DNA from: Mycolicibacterium chubuense
Lineage (GTDB): Bacteria; Actinomycetota; Actinomycetes; Mycobacteriales; Mycobacteriaceae
Direction of reading: 5' to 3'
Assembly: GCF_001044255.1 (NCBI RefSeq)
Contig: NZ_JYNX01000013.1
Location: 1 to 64,000 of the forward strand
Length of the DNA stretch: 64,000 nt
Shown here: piece by piece, positions 1-10,670 of the stretch
Numbering within the stretch: position 1 is the first letter of the stretch
How the letters are laid out: every line of letters starts with the position of its first letter
The notes under the pieces: model-generated
What the model was told of the DNA's origin: nothing
What the model saw: the letters and a program-made list of their open reading frames with translations, nothing else
Database searches by the model: none
Program-made: the position numbers and the translations under genes

Positions 1-87
1 CCGCGTCGTATTCGGACACCTACACACCGATCACAACAACCGTCACCCCGCTTGCCAAACAGCAGCGGCTTGACATAGGAGAAACCC

Positions 88-504
88 ATGGTGGTGCCGT
101 CGTCGACACCCGAGGCGCAACGTGTGCTGCGGGTCCTGGTCTACAGCAGCAATCCGAGGACTCGTGAGCAGGTTCGGCTGGCCCTGGGCAAGCGGGTGCA
201 CCCCGAGCTCCCCGAACTGAGCTACCTGGACGTCGCCACCGGCCCGATGGTGATCAAACAGATGGACGAGGGCGGGTTCGACCTGGTGATCCTCGACGGC
301 GAGGCCACCCCGGTCGGGGGGATGGGGATCGCCAAACAACTCAAGGACGAGATCGAGCACTGCCCACCGGTGCTGGTGCTGACGGGGCGGCCCGACGACG
401 CGTGGCTGGCCAACTGGTCCCGCGCGGAGGCGGCGGTCCCCCACCCGATCGACCCCATCCGGCTCGGCGACGCCGTCGTGTCGCTCCTGCGCGCCGCGGC
501 CTGA
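88..504 (+). CDS. CheY-like degenerate receiver protein (Rv3143-like)
   Basis: A 138-residue single-domain protein with the length and fold pattern of a response-regulator receiver and no output domain. The ATG is preceded by AGGAG at good spacing. Asp70 in the ILDGE segment sits where the phosphoacceptor belongs, and a VLTGR segment matches the conserved Thr strand. The usual N-terminal acidic pair is missing (the strand reads VLVYSSN), and the conserved Lys near the C-terminus is replaced in an HPIDP segment, so normal phosphorylation is doubtful. In M. tuberculosis the comparable protein, Rv3143, also lies just upstream of nuoA. A regulatory or scaffolding role near NDH-1 is inference. No kinase is adjacent. 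Confidence 0.75.
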   Translation: MVVPSSTPEAQRVLRVLVYSSNPRTREQVRLALGKRVHPELPELSYLDVATGPMVIKQMDEGGFDLVILDGEATPVGGMGIAKQLKDEIEHCPPVLVLTGRPDDAWLANWSRAEAAVPHPIDPIRLGDAVVSLLRAAA

Positions 505-532
505 GCCGCCGACACGCGAAAAACCCTGCTGG

Positions 533-553
533 CCTTGCCTTTTGGAGGCAAGG
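533..553 (+). terminator. Hairpin after the receiver gene
   Basis: CCTTGCCT and AGGCAAGG form a perfect 8-bp stem around a TTTGG loop, 28 bases past the receiver stop. There is no T-tract, as is common for mycobacterial terminators. It probably separates the receiver transcript from nuo; attenuation is an alternative. Confidence 0.5.
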
Positions 554-625
554 GGGGATCCCGAGGGGACGCCACTAGCGATACTAATCAAAATGTGTGG
601 CTTGCATCCCGAACAGGGCTAGGCT

Positions 626-640
626 GTGTGATAGCTCACA
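626..640 (+). promoter_or_regulatory. CRP-like site upstream of nuoA
   Basis: The 15-mer GTGTGATAGCTCACA fits the mycobacterial CRP pattern GTGNNANNNNNCACA exactly and is a near-palindrome (TGTGA-N4-TCACA). It ends 30 bases before the nuoA start. A TANNNT element (TAGGCT, 620-625) abuts it but lacks a clear -35. cAMP-CRP control of the nuo operon is inferred. Confidence 0.5.
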
Positions 641-670
641 TCGACAGCCCCCGAGGAGCGCCCGCGCAGC

Positions 671-1045
671 ATGAGCCTGTACACGCCGATCCTGGTTCTT
701 GGTGCGATTGCTGCGGTGTTCGCCGTCGGTTCGGTGGGCATCGCGGTGTTGATCGGACCCCGCCGCTACAACCGCGCCAAGCTCGAGGCCTACGAGTGCG
801 GTATCGAACCGATGGACGCCTCCGACCCCGCGGCGGCGGCCACCGGCCAGCGCTTCCCGATTCGGTACTACCTGACCGCGATGCTGTTCATCGTCTTCGA
901 CATCGAGATCGTGTTCCTTTACCCGTGGGCGGTCGCTTTCGACAGTCTCGGTCTGTTCGCACTGGTCGAGATGTTGCTGTTCATGATCATCGTCTTCGTC
1001 GCCTACGCCTACGTGTGGCGCAGAGGAGGCCTGCAATGGGACTAG
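671..1045 (+). CDS. nuoA: NADH-quinone oxidoreductase subunit A
   Basis: First gene of the nuo operon. The 124-residue product has three membrane helices (roughly 8-30, 67-88, 95-116). The second carries the conserved acidic FDIEIVF segment, and the loop before it has the YECG motif that approaches the quinone site in complex I. GAGGAG precedes the ATG. It is a membrane-arm subunit linking the peripheral arm to the proton-pumping module. Its last ten bases overlap nuoB, indicating translational coupling. Family assignment is secure. Confidence 0.97.
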   Translation: MSLYTPILVLGAIAAVFAVGSVGIAVLIGPRRYNRAKLEAYECGIEPMDASDPAAAATGQRFPIRYYLTAMLFIVFDIEIVFLYPWAVAFDSLGLFALVEMLLFMIIVFVAYAYVWRRGGLQWD

Positions 1046-1590
1046 AGGAACGCCTTCCGGGCGGCATCCTGCTGTCCACCGTCGAGAAGGTGGCCGGCTA
1101 CGTGCGCAAGGGGTCGCTGTGGCCGGCGACTTTCGGTCTGGCGTGCTGCGCGATCGAGATGATGGCCACCGCCGGACCGCGGTTCGACATCTCGCGGTTC
1201 GGCATGGAACGGTTCTCCGCGACGCCGCGCCAAGCCGATCTGATGATCGTCGCGGGCCGGGTCAGCCAGAAGATGGCGCCGGTGCTGCGGCAGATCTACG
1301 ACCAGATGGCCGAGCCCAAATGGGTGCTGGCCATGGGGGTGTGCGCGTCGTCGGGCGGGATGTTCAACAACTACGCCGTGGTGCAGGGCGTCGATCACGT
1401 CGTGCCGGTGGACATCTACCTCCCCGGCTGCCCGCCCCGGCCCGAGATGCTGTTGCACGCGATCCTCAAGCTGCACGACAAGATTCAGCAGATGCCACTC
1501 GGGGTCAATCGCGAGGAGGCGGTGAGGGAGGCCGAGCAGGCGGCGCTGGCGATTCCGCCGACGATCGAGCTCAAAGGGCTGTTGAGGTGA
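1036..1590 (+). CDS. nuoB: NADH-quinone oxidoreductase subunit B
   Basis: A 184-residue peripheral-arm subunit that binds the terminal [4Fe-4S] cluster N2, which reduces quinone. Cys37, Cys38, Cys103 (VCASSGG) and Cys132 (PGCPPRP) are the cluster ligands and match the usual spacing. A longer in-frame reading from further upstream would run through nuoA, so the ATG at 1036 is chosen: it gives the family length and follows AGGAGG. It overlaps nuoA by ten bases, and its stop overlaps the nuoC start. Confidence 0.97.
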   Translation: MGLEERLPGGILLSTVEKVAGYVRKGSLWPATFGLACCAIEMMATAGPRFDISRFGMERFSATPRQADLMIVAGRVSQKMAPVLRQIYDQMAEPKWVLAMGVCASSGGMFNNYAVVQGVDHVVPVDIYLPGCPPRPEMLLHAILKLHDKIQQMPLGVNREEAVREAEQAALAIPPTIELKGLLR

Positions 1591-2267
1591 GCACCGACGG
1601 CAACGGCGGTGGCCCCGAGGTCATCGGCGTGCGGCGCGGCATGTTCGGCGCCAAGGGCAGCGGAGACACCTCGGGGTACGGGCGCCTCATCCGGCCGGTG
1701 GCGCTGCCCGGGAGCACGCCGCGGCCCTACGGCGGCTATTTCGACGGCGTGGTCGACGCGTTGACGGCCGCACTCGGCGACGACGTGGTCGCGGAGTCCA
1801 TCGAGCGCGTCGTCGTGTTCCGCGGCGAACTGACGCTCGAGGTGCACCGGGCCCGGCTGCTCACGGTGGCCCGGGCGCTGCGCGACGACGCCGCACTGCG
1901 CTTCGAGCTGTGCCTGGGCGTCAACGGCGTGCACTACCCCGAGGACAGCGGCCGCGAACTGCACGCCGTCTACCCGCTGATGTCCATCACCCACAACCGG
2001 CGCCTGCGCGTGGAAGTGGCCGCGCCCGATGCCGATCCGCACATTCCGTCGCTGTTCTCGGTCTATCCCACCACCGACTGGCACGAGCGGGAGACGTTCG
2101 ATTTCTTCGGCATCGTCTTCGACGGCCATCCGTCGCTGACCCGCATCGAGATGCCCGACGACTGGGTCGGCCATCCGCAACGCAAGGACTACCCGCTGGG
2201 CGGGGTGCCCGTCGAATATCACGGCGCGCAGATACCCCCGCCCGACGAGCGGAGGGCTTACAACTGA
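1587..2267 (+). CDS. nuoC: NADH-quinone oxidoreductase subunit C
   Basis: A 226-residue peripheral-arm subunit, separate from NuoD as in other actinobacteria (fused in E. coli). The family signature [12 protein letters not shown] and the C-terminal RKDYPLGG motif are present. The GTG start overlaps the nuoB stop by four bases (GTGA). About 35 N-terminal residues before the core fold are poorly conserved and Gly-rich. It forms part of the quinone-pocket scaffold with NuoB and NuoD. Confidence 0.96.
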   Translation: MSTDGNGGGPEVIGVRRGMFGAKGSGDTSGYGRLIRPVALPGSTPRPYGGYFDGVVDALTAALGDDVVAESIERVVVFRGELTLEVHRARLLTVARALRDDAALRFELCLGVNGVHYPEDSGRELHAVYPLMSITHNRRLRVEVAAPDADPHIPSLFSVYPTTDWHERETFDFFGIVFDGHPSLTRIEMPDDWVGHPQRKDYPLGGVPVEYHGAQIPPPDERRAYN

Positions 2268-3595
2268 TGACGATTTCCCAAGGCCCACCCGAGCGGGTGG
2301 TCGTCGTCGGCGGCCAGGATTGGGACCAGGTGGTCATGGCAGCGCGGCAGAACGCGGCCGAGCATGCCGGCGAGCGCATCGTCGTGAACATGGGACCCCA
2401 GCATCCGTCGACCCACGGGGTGCTGCGCCTGATCCTCGAGATCGAGGGCGAGACGATCGTCGAGGCCCGTTGCGGTATCGGCTATCTGCACACCGGGATC
2501 GAGAAGAATCTCGAATTCCGGACGTGGACACAGGGTGTCACCTTTGTCACCCGGATGGACTATCTGGCAACGTTTTTCAACGAGACGGTGTACTGCCTCG
2601 GCGTAGAAAAGCTGCTCGACGTCACCGACGCCATCCCCGAGCGCGCGTCGGTGATCCGCGTGATGATGATGGAGCTCAACCGGATCTCCAGCCACCTTGT
2701 CGCTCTGGCCACCGGCGGAATGGAACTCGGCGCGATGACCGCGATGTTCCTGGGTTTCCGCGAACGCGAACTGATCCTGTCGGTGTTCGAGACCATCACC
2801 GGCCTGCGGATGAACCACGCCTACGTCCGGCCCGGAGGTGTGGCCGTCGACCTCCCGCCCGAGGCCATGCCGCAGCTGCACGACCTGCTGAACCTGCTGC
2901 CCGAGCGGCTGCGCGATCTGGAGAACCTGCTCAACGAGAACTACATCTGGAAGGCGCGCACGCTGGGGATCGGCTACCTCGATCTCACGGGATGCATGGC
3001 GCTCGGCATCACCGGACCCGTGCTGCGCGCCACCGGCCTTCCGCACGACCTGCGCAAGGCGCAGCCGTACTGCGGCTACGAGACCTACGATTTCGACGTC
3101 ATCACCGACGACCGCTGTGATTCCTACGGCCGCTACCTGATCCGGGTCAAGGAGATGCGGGAGTCCCTGAAGATCGTCGAGCAGTGCGTGGAACGTCTGG
3201 AACGGCTCGCCGATCAGCCGGTGATGATCGAGGACAAGAAGCTGGCGTGGCCGGCCGATCTCGAGGTCGGCCCCGACGGTCTGGGCAATTCACCCGAACA
3301 CATCGCCAAGATCATGGGCCGCTCGATGGAGGGCCTGATCCACCACTTCAAGATCGTCACCGAGGGAATCCGGGTGCCCGCGGGGCAGGTGTACACGGCA
3401 GTGGAGTCGCCCCGCGGGGAGCTCGGGGTGCACATGGTCTCCGACGGCGGGACGCGGCCGTACCGGGTGCACTACCGGGACCCGTCGTTCACGAATCTGC
3501 AAGCGGTCGCGGCGATGTGCGAGGGGGGCATGGTGGCTGACGCGATCGCGGCGGTGGCGTCGATCGATCCGGTGATGGGCGGGGTGGACAGGTAG
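2267..3595 (+). CDS. nuoD: NADH-quinone oxidoreductase subunit D
   Basis: A 442-residue 49-kDa-type subunit lining the quinone-binding pocket with Nuo[12 protein letters not shown] near residue 43 is the hallmark motif, and the C-terminal region ends in the family [11 protein letters not shown] segment. The ATG overlaps the nuoC stop by one base. A longer in-frame extension upstream is an artefact of reading through nuoC. No unusual residues were noticed. Confidence 0.97.
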   Translation: MTISQGPPERVVVVGGQDWDQVVMAARQNAAEHAGERIVVNMGPQHPSTHGVLRLILEIEGETIVEARCGIGYLHTGIEKNLEFRTWTQGVTFVTRMDYLATFFNETVYCLGVEKLLDVTDAIPERASVIRVMMMELNRISSHLVALATGGMELGAMTAMFLGFRERELILSVFETITGLRMNHAYVRPGGVAVDLPPEAMPQLHDLLNLLPERLRDLENLLNENYIWKARTLGIGYLDLTGCMALGITGPVLRATGLPHDLRKAQPYCGYETYDFDVITDDRCDSYGRYLIRVKEMRESLKIVEQCVERLERLADQPVMIEDKKLAWPADLEVGPDGLGNSPEHIAKIMGRSMEGLIHHFKIVTEGIRVPAGQVYTAVESPRGELGVHMVSDGGTRPYRVHYRDPSFTNLQAVAAMCEGGMVADAIAAVASIDPVMGGVDR

Positions 3596-4470
3596 TGAGT
3601 ATCTTTCTCGAACTCGGGCAGCGGCCCGACGAACCCGGTCCGCCGATCCACGGCCCGGCCGGCTATCCCGCCGACGTCACGGCGCGACTGCGCGACGACG
3701 CCGCCGTCATCATCGACCGGTACCCCGACTCGCGGTCGGCCCTGCTGCCGCTGCTGCATCTGGTGCAGGCCGAGGACGGCTACCTCACTCCGGCCGGGAT
3801 CGCCTTCTGTGCTGAGCAATTGGGCCTGACCGCTGCCGAGGTGACCGCGGTGGCGACCTTCTACTCGATGTACCGCCGCACCCCGACCGGCGATTACCTG
3901 GTCGGCGTCTGCACCAACACGCTGTGCGCGGTGATGGGCGGCGACGCGATCCTGGAGACCTTGGAGGACCATCTCGGGATCGGGGCCGGGCAGAGCACTC
4001 CGGACGGCCGAATCACGTTGGAGCATGTCGAATGCAACGCGGCGTGCGACTACGCACCCGTCGTGATGGTGAACTGGGAGTTCTTCGACAACCAGACGCC
4101 GTCGTCGGCGCGCGACCTCGTCGATGCGCTGCGCGAGGGCGAAAGGCCGACACCGTCGCGCAGCGGGACGCTCTGTACCTTCCGTGAGACCGCGAGAATG
4201 CTTGCCGGGCTTGCCCATTCGGGCAGCACCGACGACGCGGGCGCGGTGGGCGCGGCGACGCTGGCCGGGCTGCGCATCGCCCGGGAACGCGGCATGAGCG
4301 CCCCGGACACCGACGGACCCCCCAGCGACAGCACCGCCGACGCCCCACGAGACGAGCAGGCCGAAGCGGCCGAGGCCGTCAAGGACGAGGCGGCACCCGC
4401 ACCGTCGGCCGATGTTCCCGCCCGCGGGCACACCGCGGAGACCGATCCGACCGCGACGGACACGCCATGA
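3595..4470 (+). CDS. nuoE: NADH-quinone oxidoreductase subunit E
   Basis: A 24-kDa-type thioredoxin-fold subunit of the NADH module. Cys106, Cys111, Cys147 and Cys151 ligate the [2Fe-2S] cluster N1a. The GTG start overlaps the nuoD stop by one base. At 291 residues it is longer than the canonical ~160-residue core: residues after about 200 form a low-complexity tail rich in Ala, Asp, Glu and Pro that is probably disordered. M. tuberculosis NuoE also has an extension, as I recall, but a shorter one. The tail's function is unknown. Confidence 0.95.
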   Translation: MSIFLELGQRPDEPGPPIHGPAGYPADVTARLRDDAAVIIDRYPDSRSALLPLLHLVQAEDGYLTPAGIAFCAEQLGLTAAEVTAVATFYSMYRRTPTGDYLVGVCTNTLCAVMGGDAILETLEDHLGIGAGQSTPDGRITLEHVECNAACDYAPVVMVNWEFFDNQTPSSARDLVDALREGERPTPSRSGTLCTFRETARMLAGLAHSGSTDDAGAVGAATLAGLRIARERGMSAPDTDGPPSDSTADAPRDEQAEAAEAVKDEAAPAPSADVPARGHTAETDPTATDTP

Positions 4471-5819
4471 CCCCTTTGACCCCCGTGCTCAGCAGCTTCT
4501 GGGACGAGCCCCAACCGTGGACACTCGAGACCTATCGCCGACACGGCGGCTATCAGGCGCTGGAGCGCGCCCTGTCGATGAGCCCCGATGACGTCATCAC
4601 CACGGTCAAGGATTCCGGGCTGCGGGGTCGCGGCGGCGCCGGCTTCCCGACGGGGACCAAGTGGTCGTTCATCCCGCAGGAGCGGAGCCCGCGGAGCGAC
4701 CAGAAGGCACAGGGTGACGAAGGTCCCGCGGCCAAACCGCACTACCTGGTGATCAACGCCGACGAGTCCGAACCCGGCACGTGCAAAGACATGCCGCTGA
4801 TGCTGACCACACCGCACTTCCTGGTCGAGGGCGCGATCATCGCGGCCTACGCGATCCGTGCCCACCACGCGTTCATCTACCTGCGCGGTGAGGTGCTGCC
4901 GGTGCTGCGCCGGTTGCAGACCGCCGTCGCCGAGGCGTACGCGGCCGGCCATCTGGGCACCGACATCGGCGGTTCGGGCTTCGATCTGGAACTCGTGGTG
5001 CACGCCGGTGCCGGGGCCTACATCTGCGGCGAGGAGACCGCGCTGCTGGACTCCCTGGAGGGCCGCCGCGGCCAGCCCCGACTACGGCCGCCGTTCCCGG
5101 CGGTCGCGGGCCTGTACGCCTGCCCGACCGTCGTCAACAACGTCGAGTCGATCGCCAGCGTGCCGCCCATCCTGCGCAACGGCGTGGACTGGTTCCGGTC
5201 GATGGGCACGGAGAAGTCGCCCGGGTTCACGCTGTATTCGCTGTCAGGGCACGTGACCACTCCGGGCCAGTACGAGGCGCCGCTGGGAATCACGCTGCGC
5301 GAACTGCTCTCCTACGCAGGCGGTGTGCGCGCCGGGCACGAGCTGAAGTTCTGGACCCCCGGCGGGTCCTCGACTCCCCTGCTGACCGCCGAACATCTCG
5401 ACGTGCCCCTCGATTACGAGGGCATGGCGGGCGTGGGGTCGATGCTGGGCACCAAGGCCTTGCAGATCTTCGACGACACCACATGCGTGGTGCGCGCGGT
5501 GCGCCGCTGGACGCAGTTCTACGCGCACGAATCCTGCGGGAAGTGCACCCCGTGCCGGGAGGGCACGTACTGGCTGGCGCAGATCTACGAGCGCCTCGAG
5601 ACCGGCCGGGGCACCGAGGAGGATCTCGACAAACTGCTCGACATCTCCGACAACATCTTCGGTAAATCGTTCTGCGCGTTGGGTGACGGCGCCGCCAGCC
5701 CGATCCTGTCCTCGCTGAAGCACTTTCGCGACGAGTACGAGGCGCATCTGGATCCCGCCGGGTGTCCCATCGACCCGTACGCGTCGATGCTGGCGGCACC
5801 GGAAGGAGTGGGCGCATGA
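4467..5819 (+). CDS. nuoF: NADH-quinone oxidoreductase subunit F
   Basis: A 450-residue NADH- and FMN-binding subunit that takes hydride from NADH. The glycine-rich [10 protein letters not shown] loop binds NADH/FMN; Cys357, Cys360, Cys363 and Cys403 bind the [4Fe-4S] cluster N3. The ATG overlaps nuoE by four bases (ATGA). Residues about 70-84 contain a charged segment ([11 protein letters not shown]) not present in the M. tuberculosis protein as I recall it, just after the NADH loop; it is in frame and probably surface exposed. Confidence 0.97.
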   Translation: MTPLTPVLSSFWDEPQPWTLETYRRHGGYQALERALSMSPDDVITTVKDSGLRGRGGAGFPTGTKWSFIPQERSPRSDQKAQGDEGPAAKPHYLVINADESEPGTCKDMPLMLTTPHFLVEGAIIAAYAIRAHHAFIYLRGEVLPVLRRLQTAVAEAYAAGHLGTDIGGSGFDLELVVHAGAGAYICGEETALLDSLEGRRGQPRLRPPFPAVAGLYACPTVVNNVESIASVPPILRNGVDWFRSMGTEKSPGFTLYSLSGHVTTPGQYEAPLGITLRELLSYAGGVRAGHELKFWTPGGSSTPLLTAEHLDVPLDYEGMAGVGSMLGTKALQIFDDTTCVVRAVRRWTQFYAHESCGKCTPCREGTYWLAQIYERLETGRGTEEDLDKLLDISDNIFGKSFCALGDGAASPILSSLKHFRDEYEAHLDPAGCPIDPYASMLAAPEGVGA

Positions 5820-8200
5820 CGCTGGCCGAGCACAGCCACGACGCACCGCCGGTCGAGATGGTCACGCTGACGATCGACGGCACCGAGGTGAGCGTCCCGA
5901 AGGGCACCCTGGTGATCCGCGCCGCCGAGCTGATGGGGGTACAGATCCCCCGCTTCTGCGACCATCCGCTGCTCGACCCCGTCGGCGCCTGCCGTCAGTG
6001 CCTGGTCGAGGTCGAGGGGCAGCGGAAACCGTTGGCGTCCTGCACCACCACCGTGTCCCCCGACATGGTGGTGCGCACGCAGTTCACCTCCGAGGCCGCC
6101 GACAAGGCGCAGCACGGGGTGATGGAACTGCTGCTCATCAATCATCCGCTGGACTGCCCGATCTGCGACAAGGGCGGCGAGTGCCCACTGCAGAACCAGG
6201 CGATGTCGAACGGCCGCACCGAGACCCGTTTCGACGACGTCAAGCGCACCTTCCCCAAACCGATCGCGATCTCCTCGCAGGTGCTGCTGGACCGCGAACG
6301 GTGCGTGCTGTGCGCGCGGTGCACACGCTTCTCCGACCAGATCGCCGGGGATCGTTTCATCGACCTGCTCGAACGCGGGGCGAGCCAGCAGGTGGGCATC
6401 GCCACCGGGGAGCCGTTCCAGTCGTACTTCTCCGGCAACACCGTGCAGATCTGTCCGGTCGGGGCGCTGACGGGCACCGCCTACCGGTTCCGCGCCCGGC
6501 CGTTCGACCTGGTGTCCAGCCCCAGTGTCTGCGAGCACTGCGCTTCGGGGTGCGCGCAGCGCACCGATCACCGTCGCGGAAAGGTGCTGCGCCGGCTGGC
6601 CGGCGACGACCCCGAGGTCAACGAGGAGTGGAACTGCGACAAGGGCCGCTGGGCCTTCACCTACACCGGGACCGGTGATCGACTGACCACACCGCTGATC
6701 CGTGAGGACGGTGCGCTGCGTCCGGCGTCGTGGTCGGAAGCACTCGGCGTGGCGGCAGGCAGGCTGGCGGCATCCGCCGGCAGAGCGGGTGTGCTGGTCG
6801 GCGGCCGGTGCACCGCCGAAGACGCCTACACCTATGCGAAGTTCGCCCGAATCGTGCTGGGCAGCAACGACATCGACTTCCGCATCCGGCAGCACAGTGT
6901 CGAGGAGGCGGAGTTCCTCGCCGCGCACGTCGCCGGCCGGCCGATGACGGTCACCTACACCGATCTCGAGAAGGCCCCGGCCGTGCTGCTGGCTGGGTTC
7001 GAGCCCGAGGAGGAGTCGCCGATCGTCTTCCTGCGGCTGCGCAAGGCGGTGCGGCGGCACGGTGTCCGCGTGTTGTCGGTGGCACCGCTGGCGTCGCGCG
7101 GTCTGCGCAAGCTGTCCGGCGAGGTGTTCCTCACCGCCCCGGGCGCCGAACCCGCGGCGCTGGACGGCCTGGCCGGCAACGAGCTGCTGTCGATGCCCGG
7201 CGCACTCATCCTGGTCGGGGAACGGCTCGCAGCCACGCCGGGTGCGCTGACGGCCGCGGCGCGGCTCGCGGCCTCGACCGGGGCACGGTTGGCGTGGGTG
7301 CCCCGCCGGGCCGGTGAGCGCGGAGCCCTCGAAGCGGGGGCGCTGCCGAACCTGCTGCCCGGTGGACGCCCCGTCGGCGACGACACTGCACGGGCGCAGA
7401 TGGCTGCCGCGTGGAACGTCGACGGGCTGCCGGCCGCGCCGGGACGCGACACCGCCGCGATTCTCGCGGCCGCCACGGCCGGCGGGCTGGACGCCCTGTT
7501 GGTCGGCGGGGTCGACGTCGACGACCTGGTCGACCCGGCGGCCGCCGTCGCGGCGCTCGACGCCGCACCGTTCGTGGTCAGCCTGGAGCTGCGCCACAGT
7601 GCGGTGACCGAGCGTGCCGACGTGGTCTTCCCGGTCGCCCCGGTCGTGGAGAAGGCCGGCTCGTTCGTCAACTGGGAGGGCCGGATCCGGCCGTTCGAGG
7701 CGTCGTTGCGCACCAACGCGATTCCCGACCAGCGGGTGTTGACCTACCTGGCCGACGAGATCGGGATCGACCTCGGCCTGCCGAGCGCCTCGGCCGCGGC
7801 CGACGAACGCGCCCGGATCGGACTGTGGGCAGGAGCCCGCGACGCCGCCGGACAGGCCGCGCCACCATCGCCCGCACCGGAGCGGGGTCAGGCGGTGCTC
7901 GCAACGTGGCGCCTCCTGCTGGACAACGGCCGACTGCAGGACGGCGAACCGCATCTCGCGGGCACGGCCCACCGCCCCGTGGTGCGGCTGTCCGCCGCCA
8001 CGGCCGCCGAGATCGACGCCGCCGCCGGTGACCCGGTCACCGTGAGCACCGAACGCGGCACGATCACCCTGCCGTTGGCCGTCACCGACATGGCCGACCG
8101 CGTGGTCTGGCTGCCGATGAATTCACCCGGCAGCACGGTTCATTCGACGCTGGGCGCGACGTCCGGAGCTGTCGTATCGATCGGACGGGAGCAGCCGTGA
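5816..8200 (+). CDS. nuoG: NADH-quinone oxidoreductase subunit G
   Basis: The 794-residue large iron-sulfur subunit of the NADH module. The N-terminal ferredoxin-like part has a [2Fe-2S] set ([16 protein letters not shown]), then [11 protein letters not shown] and CVLCARC cluster motifs. A later CEHCASGC motif begins the molybdopterin-oxidoreductase-like domain that fills the C-terminal half. The ATG overlaps the nuoF stop; an in-frame extension into nuoF is discarded. It relays electrons from NuoF/NuoE toward NuoI. Length agrees with other mycobacterial NuoG proteins. Confidence 0.97.
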   Translation: MTLAEHSHDAPPVEMVTLTIDGTEVSVPKGTLVIRAAELMGVQIPRFCDHPLLDPVGACRQCLVEVEGQRKPLASCTTTVSPDMVVRTQFTSEAADKAQHGVMELLLINHPLDCPICDKGGECPLQNQAMSNGRTETRFDDVKRTFPKPIAISSQVLLDRERCVLCARCTRFSDQIAGDRFIDLLERGASQQVGIATGEPFQSYFSGNTVQICPVGALTGTAYRFRARPFDLVSSPSVCEHCASGCAQRTDHRRGKVLRRLAGDDPEVNEEWNCDKGRWAFTYTGTGDRLTTPLIREDGALRPASWSEALGVAAGRLAASAGRAGVLVGGRCTAEDAYTYAKFARIVLGSNDIDFRIRQHSVEEAEFLAAHVAGRPMTVTYTDLEKAPAVLLAGFEPEEESPIVFLRLRKAVRRHGVRVLSVAPLASRGLRKLSGEVFLTAPGAEPAALDGLAGNELLSMPGALILVGERLAATPGALTAAARLAASTGARLAWVPRRAGERGALEAGALPNLLPGGRPVGDDTARAQMAAAWNVDGLPAAPGRDTAAILAAATAGGLDALLVGGVDVDDLVDPAAAVAALDAAPFVVSLELRHSAVTERADVVFPVAPVVEKAGSFVNWEGRIRPFEASLRTNAIPDQRVLTYLADEIGIDLGLPSASAAADERARIGLWAGARDAAGQAAPPSPAPERGQAVLATWRLLLDNGRLQDGEPHLAGTAHRPVVRLSAATAAEIDAAAGDPVTVSTERGTITLPLAVTDMADRVVWLPMNSPGSTVHSTLGATSGAVVSIGREQP

Positions 8201-9423
8201 CCTATCCCGACCCGACGCTGTTCGGGCACGATCCATGGTGGTTGATCCTCGCCAAATCGCTGGGCATCTTCGTGTTCCTGCTGTTGACGGTGCTCACCGC
8301 CATCCTGCTCGAGCGAAAGATCCTGGGCCGCATGCAGATGCGGTTCGGCCCCAACCGGGTCGGTCCGCACGGACTGCTGCAGTCGCTGGCCGACGGCGTC
8401 AAGCTCGCCCTCAAGGAGGGATTGATCCCCGCCGGGGTGGACAAGTGGATCTACCTCGCTGCGCCGGTGATCTCGGTCATCCCGGCGTTCATGGCGTTCG
8501 CGGTAATCCCGCTCGGTGGTGAGGTGTCGATCTTCGGCCACCGCACCGCACTGCAGTTGACCGACCTCCCCGTCGCGGTGCTCTACATCCTGGCAGTCAC
8601 CTCGATCGGCGTGTACGGCATCGTGCTCGCGGGATGGGCGTCGGGCTCGGTGTATCCGCTCCTGGGCGGGCTGCGCTCGTCGGCGCAGGTGGTGTCCTAC
8701 GAGATCGCGATGGCGTTGTCGTTCGCCGCGGTGTTCATCTACTCGGGCACCATGTCGACCTCGGGCATCGTTGCCGCACAGACGGACACGTGGTTCGTGT
8801 TCCTGCTGCTGCCGTCCTTCCTGGTCTACCTGACGTCCATGGTGGGCGAGACCAACCGGGCCCCGTTCGATCTGCCCGAGGCCGAAGGTGAGCTCGTCGG
8901 CGGTTTCCACACCGAATACTCGTCGCTGAAGTTCGCGATGTTCATGCTCGCCGAGTACGTGAACATGACGACCGTGTCCGCGCTGGCCACCACGCTGTTC
9001 CTCGGCGGCTGGCACGCTCCGTGGCCGCTGAGCCTGTGGGAAGGCGCGAATACCGGGTGGTGGCCGCTGCTGTGGTTCACCGCGAAGGTGTGGGTGTTCC
9101 TGTTCGTGTTCATGTGGCTGCGGGCGACACTGCCCCGCCTGCGTTACGACCAGTTCATGGCGCTGGGGTGGAAGATTCTGATCCCGGTCTCGCTGGGCTG
9201 GATCATGATCGTCGCGACCACCCACACGCTGAGCAACCACGGTTACCAGACATGGTCGACCGCGGCGATCGGGCTCGCGGTCGTGGTGTTCGCGGCTCTG
9301 GGCACGTATCTGTGGCGGTCGCGGCGCGCCAAGTCGCCGTCTCCCCCGTCCCCCGTCCGTCCGGCGGGTCCCGGCGCCTTCCCGGTGCCGCCGATGCCGG
9401 TGAAGGAGCGTGCAGATGTCTAA
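8197..9423 (+). CDS. nuoH: NADH-quinone oxidoreductase subunit H
   Basis: A 408-residue membrane subunit with about eight helices. It sits beneath the quinone pocket and couples the peripheral arm to proton pumping. Conserved segments RFGPNRVGP and the [19 protein letters not shown] loop are visible (given here as recognised, not full extent). The GTG start overlaps the nuoG stop by four bases. The Pro/Arg-rich tail after residue ~375 is typical of actinobacterial NuoH. Confidence 0.97.
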   Translation: MTYPDPTLFGHDPWWLILAKSLGIFVFLLLTVLTAILLERKILGRMQMRFGPNRVGPHGLLQSLADGVKLALKEGLIPAGVDKWIYLAAPVISVIPAFMAFAVIPLGGEVSIFGHRTALQLTDLPVAVLYILAVTSIGVYGIVLAGWASGSVYPLLGGLRSSAQVVSYEIAMALSFAAVFIYSGTMSTSGIVAAQTDTWFVFLLLPSFLVYLTSMVGETNRAPFDLPEAEGELVGGFHTEYSSLKFAMFMLAEYVNMTTVSALATTLFLGGWHAPWPLSLWEGANTGWWPLLWFTAKVWVFLFVFMWLRATLPRLRYDQFMALGWKILIPVSLGWIMIVATTHTLSNHGYQTWSTAAIGLAVVVFAALGTYLWRSRRAKSPSPPSPVRPAGPGAFPVPPMPVKERADV

Positions 9424-9946
9424 GTTCTTCGACGCGGTGGCGGGTTTCGGCGTCACCTTCGGGTCGATGTTCAAAAAGCCGGTCACCGAGGAGTATCCGG
9501 AGAAGCCGGGGCCGGTGGCCAAGCGGTACCACGGCCGCCACCAACTCAATCGGTACCCCGACGGTCTGGAGAAGTGCATCGGGTGCGAGCTGTGCGCCTG
9601 GGCCTGCCCCGCCGATGCGATCTACGTCGAGGGCGCCGACAACACCGATACCGAACGGTTCTCGCCCGGGGAACGCTACGGCCGCGTGTACCAGATCAAC
9701 TATCTGCGCTGCATCGGCTGCGGCCTGTGCATCGAAGCCTGCCCCACCCGCGCGTTGACGATGACCAACGACTACGAGATGGCCGACGACAACCGGTCGG
9801 ACCTGATCTACGGTAAGGACAAGCTGCTGGCCCCGCTGGCTCCCGGGATGGAGCCGCCGCCGCACGCGATGGCGCCGGGCAGCACGGACGACGACTACTA
9901 CCTCGGCAACATCACGCCGCCGTCGGCGAGGAGCACGCATGGGTGA
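9416..9946 (+). CDS. nuoI: NADH-quinone oxidoreductase subunit I
   Basis: A 176-residue TYKY-type ferredoxin subunit with two [4Fe-4S] motifs: Cys54, 57, 60, 64 and Cys99, 102, 105, 109. These are clusters N6a and N6b, feeding N2 in NuoB. The ATG at 9416 is preferred over the GTG two codons upstream because AAGGAG lies seven bases before it. It overlaps nuoH by eight bases. The N-terminal ~20 residues form the amphipathic anchor typical of NuoI. Confidence 0.97.
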   Translation: MSKFFDAVAGFGVTFGSMFKKPVTEEYPEKPGPVAKRYHGRHQLNRYPDGLEKCIGCELCAWACPADAIYVEGADNTDTERFSPGERYGRVYQINYLRCIGCGLCIEACPTRALTMTNDYEMADDNRSDLIYGKDKLLAPLAPGMEPPPHAMAPGSTDDDYYLGNITPPSARSTHG

Positions 9947-10670
9947 GACAGTGCTGTTCTGGGTGCTCGCCGTCGTCACGGTGGCGGGCGCGCTGGGTGT
10001 GGTGTCCGCACCTAAGGCGGTCTACTCGGCGATCTCGCTGGCCGTCACGATGATCGCGCTCGCGGTGCTCTACATCGCCCAGGACGCGCCGTTTCTCGGC
10101 GTGGTCCAGGTGGTGGTGTACACCGGCGCGGTCATGATGCTGTTCCTGTTCGTGCTGATGCTCATCGGCGTCGACTCGTCGGAGTCGCTGGTGGAGACAT
10201 TGCGCGGGCAGCGGGTCGCGGCGATCGTGATCGGCGTCGGTTTCGGTGTGCTGCTGATCGCCGGCATCGGCACCGTGTCAGCGGCCGGTTTCACCGGGCT
10301 GTCCCAGGCCAATGCCAACGGCAACGTCGAAGGCCTCGCCGCGTTGATCTTCACGAAGTACCTGTGGGCCTTCGAGTTGACCGGTGCGCTGCTCATCACG
10401 GCCGCGCTGGGCGCGATGGTGTTAGCGCACCGGGAACGCTTCGAGCGGCGCAAGACCCAGCGCGAGCTCGCGGCCGAACGGTTCGCCCCCGGTGGTCACC
10501 CGACCACGCTGCCCAATCCCGGGGTGTACGCCCGCCACAACGCCGTCGACGTGCCCGCCCGGCTGCCCGACGGAACCGGCTCCGAGTTGTCGGTCAGCGC
10601 AATCCTGCAGCTGCGGCCGGTGCCCGACGACCGCGGTGCCGACCACGGCGGGAACGGCGAGAGCCGATGA
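9939..10670 (+). CDS. nuoJ: NADH-quinone oxidoreductase subunit J
   Basis: A 243-residue ND6-type membrane subunit. Five helices occupy roughly residues 1-170, followed by a hydrophilic C-terminal tail of about 75 residues, longer than in enterobacterial NuoJ but usual in mycobacteria. The [17 protein letters not shown] segment is the conserved pi-bulge helix of ND6. The start overlaps nuoI by eight bases and the stop overlaps nuoK. It is part of the proton-translocating membrane arm. Confidence 0.96.
   Translation: MGETVLFWVLAVVTVAGALGVVSAPKAVYSAISLAVTMIALAVLYIAQDAPFLGVVQVVVYTGAVMMLFLFVLMLIGVDSSESLVETLRGQRVAAIVIGVGFGVLLIAGIGTVSAAGFTGLSQANANGNVEGLAALIFTKYLWAFELTGALLITAALGAMVLAHRERFERRKTQRELAAERFAPGGHPTTLPNPGVYARHNAVDVPARLPDGTGSELSVSAILQLRPVPDDRGADHGGNGESR

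Noticed and set aside
1-87. A gene or promoter at the left edge
   Set aside because: Only the ribosome site of the receiver gene (AGGAG) is clear; a TTGACA at 70-75 lies too close to the start codon to act as a -35 box.
5585-7972. 795-codon open frame on the minus strand opposite nuoF/nuoG
   Set aside because: Arg/Gly/His-rich composition with no family motif; it mirrors the codon pattern of the well-supported nuoF and nuoG genes in GC-rich DNA.
8140-9579. 479-codon minus-strand open frame opposite nuoH
   Set aside because: Antisense shadow of nuoH; highly charged low-complexity product, no start signal.
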